This document shows positions 1 to 6,670 of a DNA stretch of 22,442 bases, piece after piece. The stretch covers positions 1 to 22,442 of the forward strand of contig RXOD01004430.1 in NCBI GenBank assembly GCA_005223375.1. Reading direction: 5' to 3'. Numbering within the stretch: the first letter of the stretch is position 1; each line of letters opens with the position of its first letter. The position numbers and the translations under genes are program-made. The notes under the pieces were generated by a model that was not told the origin of the DNA, searched no databases, and saw only the letters and a list, made by a program, of their open reading frames with translations. The DNA comes from Amoebophrya sp. AT5.2 (taxonomy: Eukaryota > Sar > Dinophyceae > Syndiniales > Amoebophryaceae).

Positions 1-155
1 AGACCCGGCTCCCAGACGAGCGCAGGCAGCGCAGCGGCTCCGGGTCGACGCTGCGCCTGCAGAATAGAATTGGACGTCGCACCTCTCGGAGCCGCGCCGG
101 GGGTGTAGTCTTGCCGCGTGAAAGAATTCAGCTCACGGTCGAGCGCGTCAGGCAT
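1..155 (-). CDS. 5' end of an unidentified protein, cut by window edge
   Basis: An open frame starts at an ATG whose first base is position 155 on the minus strand and stays open for 51 codons to the window edge. The peptide begins MPDALDRELNSF and continues with polar, Ala/Pro/Arg-rich sequence ending near ALVWEPG. Codon use favours G/C in third positions, as in the confident genes nearby, and the other minus frames look less protein-like. No domain is recognisable in the visible 51 residues. A plus-strand ORF starts only 12 bases away in the opposite direction, so one of the two may be spurious; this one has the better composition. The rest of the gene lies left of the window. Confidence 0.65.
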   Translation of the reverse strand, partial: MPDALDRELNSFTRQDYTPGAAPRGATSNSILQAQRRPGAAALPALVWEPG

Positions 156-166
156 CGGTTGTCAAT

Positions 167-448
167 ATGTCGTTTAATAAGCGCATCAAGGTCAACGAAC
201 TGGTACTGATTCATCATGATAGAAGTGATTGTGAATGTGATCGTCTGGAAAAATATACCAGAAGTCATGTTGGACAGTGTGTGCCCTCTGCACTGAGACT
301 GACCCAGTCTTCTAGCACCTACGTATTTGAGGTCCCGTCCGATCTGAAAATCGAAATACGTAGTTACGTTGTACTTCCTTGTACTACCACATCAAATCGA
401 AAAATCATCACTCTATCCACCGTCAGATTCTTCACTGACAGACTATAA
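167..448 (+). CDS. hypothetical 93-aa ORF, divergent from the left-edge gene
   Basis: This is an ATG-to-TAA frame of 93 codons, starting MSFNKRIKVNELVLIHHD. The composition is mixed and hydrophilic, with Cys residues in DCECDR and VLPC, and there is no membrane span or signal peptide. No family is recognised. Its start is 12 bases from the oppositely oriented start at 155, which would leave almost no promoter or 5' UTR for either gene. That makes it doubtful. It could instead be a chance frame in the 5' flank of the minus-strand gene. Confidence 0.3.
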   Translation: MSFNKRIKVNELVLIHHDRSDCECDRLEKYTRSHVGQCVPSALRLTQSSSTYVFEVPSDLKIEIRSYVVLPCTTTSNRKIITLSTVRFFTDRL

Positions 449-756
449 CTGGCATCGATCGCTCGCAAGCCGCTCTACCTCGTTTGCTTTTTGAAACAAT
501 GAACGTAGATCATGCGATTGCGAGCCAGGAGCCCTAGCGTACCGATTTTTGTCGAATAGTTGAAGCATACTTTTATCTATATGTTTTCTCTTCTTCGGTA
601 GCGCGTCCCAATTTCTGCTCGATCGTGTTTCCACGGGTTCAGCACGCGGAAAACGAAAACTTGGTCTTCGCGCGTGGAAATAAATGTCGATAAATGTAGT
701 TGTTTCCTCTGGAGAAATGCATAGCGTGCATCATGGATGAAGAGGTACTCCTACGA
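449..756 (-). other. unresolved intergenic stretch with an open minus frame
   Basis: There is no confident gene here. On the minus strand a frame without ATG at its head is open from about 733 down to a stop at 443. It encodes a basic peptide containing RNWDALPKKRKHIDKSM and SLFQKANEVERLAS, preceded by a plausible acceptor (CATTTCTCCAG, near 706). A second reading is that the last exon of the gene at 757-2413 does not end at 757. A GTAATC donor near 760 and the same acceptor would make a 52-nt intron and add about 22 residues. I cannot choose between these. Confidence 0.25.
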
Positions 757-2413
757 TTACCGCAGAAGCGGCTTTTGATCTAACGCGTCTTGCAACAGCC
801 GAAGTTCCGTGTCGATCCGGTCAATATCCTTGTAGCTTTCGGGCTTCAAACTGTCCGGGTACCACTGGTATCTCAGGTCTTCTCGTGCCGGCCGCATCCC
901 GATGCCCGCCTCTGTTGGGTAGAATTTTAAACACTTAAGCGCAGAAACTTAAGCATGCATGGAGGTTGTTCAAACCACGAGTCGAGAGGAATGGAAGCAC
1001 TAAATCCGAAAAGAATCCTAACTGTTAATAACAAAAACAATATCAAGCGAGCGTAGTTGTAAAGTACAACGAGTACCCATGCGTTCCAAGTAGGTGTTCA
1101 TGCTGGTCTCCACAACGTGCTCCCGCACGTAGCCCCGGTCGCTGCCAAAGCAGAACACAAATATTCGGTACGCGACGTCCGCGATGTAAACTGAATTAGA
1201 ATTTCGTTCGATAAAACATAGTAGAGGAGCAGGAGGCGCGCGGCGCGCTTCATTCCTTCGTTTCACTGATTTTCATCCGACAACATGATGTAGAAAAAAT
1301 ACAGACTCAGAGAAGAAAGCAATTGATTTAGAGAGCAGGGTTGGTAAGTTTCAAAGGCGATAACTTCCCGGAAAACAAGAAAAAAATCTTGAATCAATAA
1401 ATCTTTACGTCCGCGAATGGTGACGAAGGCCAGGATGGTGAAGTCAAGTGAGGGATCGCAGCTGGCGATGAACAGGGTTAGGACCGAGGGTATCTCGCCC
1501 ATCAGTGCCAGAACCGTCATTACTGGCACCCAGCCAAATACCACCGCCGCCGCCAGCCCACCGGTCACACACGAAAGCAAGGTGTAAGCCCTGTTGCGGT
1601 TCTTTTTCAGAAAACCAATCAAAGCGAGAGCACCTCCACCATAACCATTCACGTTGATCTATACATGTCATATGATGATCACCTCTGGAGATAATAAATT
1701 GAGTTTCGGCCCACAAGGACAGCGCACTAATACTCTGAAAGTAAAGAAGCTGAGGTACCCTTGTCCTTGGTTGCATATGGTGGCGAAAACTGTGGCCACT
1801 TGGCGCGACTTGCCTAGCGCGGCCTTTCTTTTTGCTGCGCTCATCTGCCCCACCCCGTCGAGGCTGTCCCCGTCGTAAATGGATTTCAGCCGCCTTCCGT
1901 AGCCCACCGGATTCTGATCCAGCGCCGAGTACACAGGCGAGAGGCAGAAAAGGCACTGCGGTCGGGGTAAGGAGAAATTTGGAAATTACTAGTTTCCCTG
2001 CCCTGGTGCTCCAGAAGAAAGAGCTTATGCTGAATCAATCAGGACAACAACCCGGTTAAAAAAACGAGTCAAGAAGTAAAGTAGATAAGTACGAAGCACG
2101 AGTATAGCAGCGCGCCGCCTAGCGTGACCATGGAGTCGATATTCAGCCACATGATCGCTGCGTGGTCGCATCTCCGCATGTGCCCGAACGTGACGCAGGC
2201 CGTCAGCTCCAAAAGCGCGAAGCAAAAGAACGGCAGCTGAAACGCCGACATCCAAGAAATGTACTTCTGGTACAGGCTAGCAATCTCGTGCTCAGAGAGC
2301 TTCATGATCATAGGAAGGTCCTTCTCCGTATCCAGCATGTTCTGCGCAAGGTTCAGAATCTCGTCCTTCTTGCGCTGCAGCTCGCGCTGCTTCGCACTGA
2401 TAGATAAGATCAT
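757..2413 (-). CDS. five-exon multi-pass membrane protein, unknown family
   Basis: Exons read on the minus strand: 2413-2093, 1955-1734, 1658-1409, 1190-1077, 911-757. All four introns are GT-AG (75 to 218 nt) and the phases (0, 0, 1, 1) agree at every join, giving 353 aa. The N-terminus (about residues 5-50) is a charged helix containing AKQRELQRKKDEILNLAQ. Hydrophobic segments follow at about 56-77 and 85-118; the latter is rebuilt across intron 1 (LLYSCF joined to CLFCLSPVY). A basic loop comes next, then a hydrophobic block at about 185-245 containing GGLAAAVVFGWVPVMTVLAL. The tail (YQWYPDSLKPESYKDIDRID) is soluble. The first ATG is 56 bases behind a strong pyrimidine tract and TAG (near 2469), which could be a trans-splice or 5'-UTR acceptor. 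I recognise no family; a membrane channel or transporter-like role is only a guess. Confidence 0.72.
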
Positions 2414-2589
2414 GATTGTGATTCCTTCGCTGTAATAAATCTACAATGTTTGTTAAATTTGATGCGAACTATGGAAACAGAAGATGTAGATGACGGCGAA
2501 AAACAAAATCAGCTTCGATTATGTGCGACGCCGTGGGTGTCGTCGTGGCTGTGGAAAATATAGTTCGGCCAAAGAGAAAACCAGGAGTA

Positions 2590-3042
2590 CTAGTTCTTCT
2601 GGTCCCCGCTATTGTCAACGGCAGGCTCCGCCTTGAGTGGCAGCGGCGCTTCCGTTTTGGGTTTCTTCCTCTTACGCTCTTCCTCGAGCTCTTTTTCTTT
2701 CTGCTCTTTTTCCTTTCGAATCCGTTCCTTTTCCTTCTCGGAAGCCTCCCGCTCCTTCTTCTCGGTGGCCAACTCGGCCTCGAGCTTGCTCTGTGATGAG
2801 AATTTTGTTGGGGCAGGTGAAAGGCGTGGGCGTCAGCGTCCACCAGATACGAAGTCGGAGACGAGCAGAAACTGCTTTCTTAGGACTAGTCCGAATTTAT
2901 GTGGAGAAACTGCTTCGCTTTTTGTTTACGAAGGAAAACGACGAGGGACAGCTGATTGCGCTTCCGGAATCCCCGCGCCTATAATGAAGTAGAAATGCTG
3001 ATAGATTAGTACCGTATCTTTCCCCCCACTGCAGCACGCCAT
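2590..3042 (-). CDS. small Lys/Glu-rich coiled-coil protein, two-exon model
   Basis: The downstream exon (2790-2590) is well supported. It starts after CTCATCACAG and encodes 66 residues of charged helix (KLEAELATEKKEREASEKEK and more), then KRKKPKTEAPLPLKAEP and a stop. The frame on the opposite strand is only the Leu/Phe artefact expected from such codons. The upstream exon is less certain: ATG at 3042 encodes MACCSGGKDT, then GTACTA opens a 222-nt intron, phase 0, matching the GTAC-type donors of neighbouring genes. The joined product would be 76 aa. MACC at the N-terminus could be acylated, but this is speculative. The region 2812-2990 is open in several frames, so extra exons are possible. 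Confidence 0.45.
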
Positions 3043-3604
3043 TTTAGAGTGTAGAAACGTAGTTGCTCGACTACACTACGTTCTGGTACTCTCTTCGAAT
3101 TTTTCAAATTCAAATGCAGGACTTGGTACTACGCGAACTAATCTATCTTTGCTCCTCACAACTACTTGAGAGAAACACGTAGAATTTATTTCTCGTTCTC
3201 GGCATCCGCCTTCTTTTTCTTGTTCTTGTACTGCTCCCAAAGCTAGGAAGTACTTCTCCACTCCTCTCCTTCTCGGGTGCCCGTGCCTCGCCGGGGCTCA
3301 ATAGAATCTCTGTCTCGAATTCAATTATAGCTAAAATCAGGCATTAATGAGTTTCCGGAATTGCAAGCAGTTGCAAGAATTATGCGCAGCGTAATGTATC
3401 CTTCATCTATGTTGATGGTGAACACATGCAGCGACGAAGGCGCTTCATTAGAATGCTGTACCAGAGAATACGAGTGGGAGTAGACAGGAATCGGTCGGAA
3501 CCAACAATAAAAACGACAAGTATAACGTGTGCATGGCAACAAGTGCGCCCAAGCACACAGTCATGAGATAAAAGTCGTCAGACCTTCAGATGTCGTTTCC
3601 CGAG
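3043..3604. other. gap between seryl-tRNA synthetase and the Lys-rich gene
   Basis: No gene is established. A purine-rich stretch at 3186-3242 (minus strand) could be a last exon encoding LWEQYKNKKKKADAENEK and a stop, following CTTCCTAG, but all three frames are open there. Farther right an ATG near 3534 (minus) opens a short hydrophobic peptide, MHTLYLSFLLLVPTD, that looks like a signal peptide and stops after 28 codons. A small spliced gene is possible but I could not build a phase-consistent one. A hairpin lies at 3056-3082. Confidence 0.3.
3056..3082. repeat. 8-bp stem, 11-nt loop inverted repeat
   Basis: AACGTAGT at 3056-3063 is the exact reverse complement of ACTACGTT at 3075-3082, with an 11-base loop. 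It lies 14 bases upstream of the proposed ATG (3042) of the minus-strand Lys-rich gene, so it would sit in its 5' flank or UTR. An 8-bp stem is short and may be chance. Confidence 0.4.
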
Positions 3605-5587
3605 TCACTCGATGAAAGGAAAGAAGTCCACTTCGCCGCACGGCAGGTACGGGCGCAACGCGGCAGGCACCAGCACGCCATCGCGGCACTGGTAGTTTTC
3701 AAGCAGGCAGCACAGCGTTCGCTGCGTTGCGCACAGGGTCGCGTTTACAAAGTGGACGTATTGTTTTTCTTTCCCGCTGCCGGTCGTCACATTCAACGCC
3801 CTGCTCTGGTAGTCCGTGCAGTTGCTGCAGGATACGAGCTCTCGGTAGCTTCCTTTGCCGGTATTTACTTCGTCGTTGGGTTTCTTCAACGTCGCCGGAT
3901 CATTGGAATTGGTATTCTGGTATGAAGTAGGGCTAGGAAACCAGGCTTCAAGGTCGAATTTTCGCGCAGCCGCGCTGTTGAGTTGGCCAGACACGATCTC
4001 CACGATGCGGTAGTCCAGTCCGAGGGACAGGTAAAACTGCTCGGAAACCCCGAGAAACTCTTGCAGCAACGCCTCACTCGCTTCTGCAGAAGAGATTCCA
4101 AACTGCTCCACCTTGTCGAACTGGTTTACCCGAAAAACCCCTTTCGTGTCGCGGCCATGCGACGCTGTTTCTCGCCGGAAGCACTGCGAAATGCCGGCGA
4201 GCTTGATGGGAAGGCAGCTACGATCGATTCGCTCGTTAGCGTACATCGCGGAGAGTGGTTGCTCGGAGGTCGCAATCAAGTATTTGGTAGAGGACCCCAG
4301 ATGTTGCTGACGAAGATCACCTGCAGCGCTATCCGAGCCGGGGGCATTTTCTGGAGGTGCTGAAGTAGATCCGCCTGAAGATATTGATGTCGAGGTCCTC
4401 GTCACACTCGCACCACCACTTCCGACGTCAAGCACCTTGTACAGCTGATTGTCGAAATCCTCAAGCTCGGCCGTTTTTCCCATCATATCAGGGCGCATCC
4501 ACAGCGGCGGCGCGACCGGCTCGTATCCTCGCTCGACCAGAAACGCGGTCGCGTAGTTCTGCAGAGCCATGTTCCACAAAACTCCTGGCCCCGTGAGCAG
4601 GTACGCGCGACTGCCGGCAATCTTGGCCGCGCGCTCCTTTGCGTCGAGCATGCCGAGCTTTCGCAACAGTTCCCAGTGCGGCAGCCATGCAGAGGGCTCC
4701 GCTGTGTCGAACACGTCGCACGCAGGTAGGTCTGGCAGGTGCAGCGCCGTGCTGTGCAACCGCGGCTGTGGGGTGAAGTCCGTCCGCGCGAATCGTTTCC
4801 CCTCCGCGGTGACGCTCTTGCTCTTGTACACACACGGCCTACGCCGTCGCCGAGCGCTCTCTTGTTCGCAGTCGGATGGCTCCCCAGCACCCCCTGGCTC
4901 CGACGTGCCCCCCGCAGCAGTTGTTGCAGCTGCGCCACCAGCTGCAGGTAATATCCGCATGTCGTCCGCGAGCATCCGTCTCAGTCGCTGCCGTACGTGC
5001 TTGCACCCCACGCTAGTGCACACCAGACCGTCGTCGTGGTCCTCGCTCGCTGGCGATTTGGCTCCACCCGGCGCAACCGGCACGTCTCGGTGCACAATAT
5101 TCCCAATCCGCCCTACAAGGGCGTCGCGGTCTCCTTTCACCCGCTCCTGCTCTATCCGAACCTGTTCAGCCTTCTGCAGGAGCGCCTTTCGCTCCGCGAT
5201 CGCTCCCGCCATAAGAAAGAACATTGATGAGCTGTCGGGTGCTGGAGTTGTCGGAACGGATGATGGTGTTGCACCAGAGGAAACCACGACTGATGTTAAC
5301 GCTGGGTCTGAGGCCGCAGCAGCCGAAGAGCCGCCTTCTGCGCCGTCATCTACCTCCTTAATCACAGCATCGCCCCGTGCCTTCATTTTCTTCTTCAAGG
5401 TAGCGATTTCTGCTTGGACCTCCTTCTCCCTGCGATTGAGGCCGTCGCTTTTCGTGACGAGCGGCCGCCATTCCGCGTCCCTTTCCAATACCGCCGAGAC
5501 GAGGTCTTTATCTGAGCGGAACCGCGATGCTTCTGACTTCCGGACGCGCTCGGGATCGTCGCGCAGCAGCTGCAGCGAAACCGGCAT
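3605..5587 (-). CDS. seryl-tRNA synthetase, cytosolic eukaryotic type
   Basis: This class II enzyme charges tRNA-Ser (and tRNA-Sec) with serine. It is one intronless frame of 660 codons. The N-terminal tRNA-binding arm starts near residue 1 (LLRDDPERVRKSEASRF) with a Lys/Glu helix at about 50-80. The catalytic core follows: GSRAYLLTGPGVLWNMAL near 325, TAELEDFDNQLYKV near 375, TSEQPLSAMYANERID near 440, motif 2 CFRRETASHGRDTKGVFRV near 465-485, and motif 3 SYRELVSCSNCTDYQSRAL near 585-605. The C-terminus LRPYLPCGEVDFFPFIE is the usual end of the core. At 660 aa it is roughly 150 longer than most eukaryotic forms. The excess is low-complexity sequence at about 80-120, an Ala/Gly block followed by five Arg at about 205-250, and a Ser/Gly loop at about 388-430. 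The ATG at 5587 precedes the conserved LLRDDPERVR segment directly. Confidence 0.95.
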   Translation of the reverse strand: MPVSLQLLRDDPERVRKSEASRFRSDKDLVSAVLERDAEWRPLVTKSDGLNRREKEVQAEIATLKKKMKARGDAVIKEVDDGAEGGSSAAAASDPALTSVVVSSGATPSSVPTTPAPDSSSMFFLMAGAIAERKALLQKAEQVRIEQERVKGDRDALVGRIGNIVHRDVPVAPGGAKSPASEDHDDGLVCTSVGCKHVRQRLRRMLADDMRILPAAGGAAATTAAGGTSEPGGAGEPSDCEQESARRRRRPCVYKSKSVTAEGKRFARTDFTPQPRLHSTALHLPDLPACDVFDTAEPSAWLPHWELLRKLGMLDAKERAAKIAGSRAYLLTGPGVLWNMALQNYATAFLVERGYEPVAPPLWMRPDMMGKTAELEDFDNQLYKVLDVGSGGASVTRTSTSISSGGSTSAPPENAPGSDSAAGDLRQQHLGSSTKYLIATSEQPLSAMYANERIDRSCLPIKLAGISQCFRRETASHGRDTKGVFRVNQFDKVEQFGISSAEASEALLQEFLGVSEQFYLSLGLDYRIVEIVSGQLNSAAARKFDLEAWFPSPTSYQNTNSNDPATLKKPNDEVNTGKGSYRELVSCSNCTDYQSRALNVTTGSGKEKQYVHFVNATLCATQRTLCCLLENYQCRDGVLVPAALRPYLPCGEVDFFPFIE

Positions 5588-6669
5588 TACTTCGACTCCG
5601 ATGGAACTACTGCTGTTGAATGAAACTTGATCTTGAAGATACTACCTCTTGGAATCAATGCAGAATGGGCGCCGGTTCTTGTGTGCCTTGGTGCTCTTTC
5701 GTTTGCGTTTCTTGACAAAAAATTATATTCTGGCAGCCTCAACCTTGTTCTACTGCTTCGCGATAAAAATGAATGCTTCTTCTAAGCGCTTTTTCGCGCA
5801 CGCGGACAACAGCACGACCACGAAGTCAGAGATCGTAATCGATGTCCTCGAATTTGGGCGCAGAAGATCAAGGTCTGCAGAAGTCAAGGTTGCCGCCCCG
5901 AGCAGAGAGCCAGCAAGCACGATGAGCATTTGGAGGACGATTCGCGATCCGCTTCTTTTTCTACTTTGCGTTCAGCACGGTTTCCAGGAACGATGCATGA
6001 ACATGCTGCACGCTGCGGCGACGTAATATCGAAAGCCGCTCTCTTGTTGCTGGCGTCATCGTCGACATATCAGAAGATACAGCTGCGAAAGCGCCTCTGC
6101 AGCGCCTCTGTGTGCCTGCTGTGGTGCGGAACGAAGTATACAGTGAGGTGCAAATCTGGCAGCTGCAGATTTACTCAGCATTTTATTCTCACACTTTAGC
6201 GTTACTTTCGTGGTTTGATATCGCTATCGCGCCCCGCTGCGCTTCGTTTCTGATGAAGACGCTGACGCACAGCAACGCAATAATGGGCTTTCCAGGATGG
6301 ACTGCGTAAGTATGTACTGGTGGATCCCGGGGGCCTATTATGGTGCTTTATGAATGAGACTGAGAACAACAGAATCAGAATGTCTAAATGTTTAGATGTG
6401 TCTGTGTGGGTACCCGCTAGTAAACATGGCGGAGTCCGAGTCCTCTATCCGCGCCGCATACGCACGAAAATCCTGCAGAATGGAATGGAGACGACGGGCG
6501 TAAATCAATGGAATGGATTCATTCAACGCCATTTTGCTTTTTGTGGTTAAAGTTATTGAAATTCGGCTTCTGCTGATAGTCATTCTTCTAAACACCTCCG
6601 CTACCAGCTCCCATAGATTTGGCTCCTTCCTGCTCACTACTATTCTTTCCCCCCCGTTCTCTTCTTCCA
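5588..6669. other. 1.1-kb stretch without a confident gene
   Basis: This separates the starts of the synthetase from the 3' end of the transporter gene. Three frames look somewhat protein-like: plus-strand 5649-6026 (125 codons), the minus-strand 5750-5929 ORF listed separately, and the minus-strand 6392-6670 ORF listed separately. The first two overlap on opposite strands, so at most one is real. A GC-rich unit GCGCCTCTGCAGCGCCTCTG near 6090-6110 is a short tandem duplication. Nothing else stands out. Confidence 0.4.
5750..5929 (-). CDS. possible 59-aa secreted or membrane-anchored peptide
   Basis: An ATG-to-TAG frame of 59 codons begins MLIVLAGSLLGAATLTSA, a good signal-peptide shape with a possible cleavage after TSA. 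It continues with a short polar part, a second hydrophobic stretch (ISDFVVVLLSACA) and a basic end (KKRLEEAFIFIAKQ). It has no recognisable family. It lies upstream of the synthetase start on the same strand, 162 bases away. The plus strand is also open across this interval, so support is weak. It might be one exon of a longer gene. Confidence 0.25.
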   Translation of the reverse strand: MLIVLAGSLLGAATLTSADLDLLRPNSRTSITISDFVVVLLSACAKKRLEEAFIFIAKQ

Positions 6670-6670
6670 T
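6392..6670 (-). CDS. hypothetical 92-aa ORF overlapping the transporter stop
   Basis: The ATG shares a base with the TAA of the transporter gene (TAATG arrangement), and the frame runs 92 codons to a TAA at 6392. The peptide is mixed polar (WELVAEVFRRMTISRSRI, LIYARRLHSILQDFRAYAAR) and reads as plausible protein. Stop-start overlap is a bacterial style of coupling and is unusual for a nuclear gene. The more likely explanations are a chance frame in the 3' UTR or an alternative C-terminal exon of the transporter. No signal or membrane segment is visible. Confidence 0.25.
   Translation of the reverse strand: MEEENGGERIVVSRKEPNLWELVAEVFRRMTISRSRISITLTTKSKMALNESIPLIYARRLHSILQDFRAYAARIEDSDSAMFTSGYPHRHI

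Noticed and set aside
2469..2992. Plus-strand Leu/Phe-rich ORFs opposite the Lys/Glu-rich exon
   Set aside because: Runs such as FFFLLFFL are what the complement of Lys/Glu codons always gives; the minus strand has the balanced charged helix.
4569..5630. 353-aa plus-strand ORF antisense to the seryl-tRNA synthetase
   Set aside because: It mirrors a conserved enzyme frame and is rich in Ser/Arg/Cys with no domain, a shadow of GC-rich coding sequence on the other strand.
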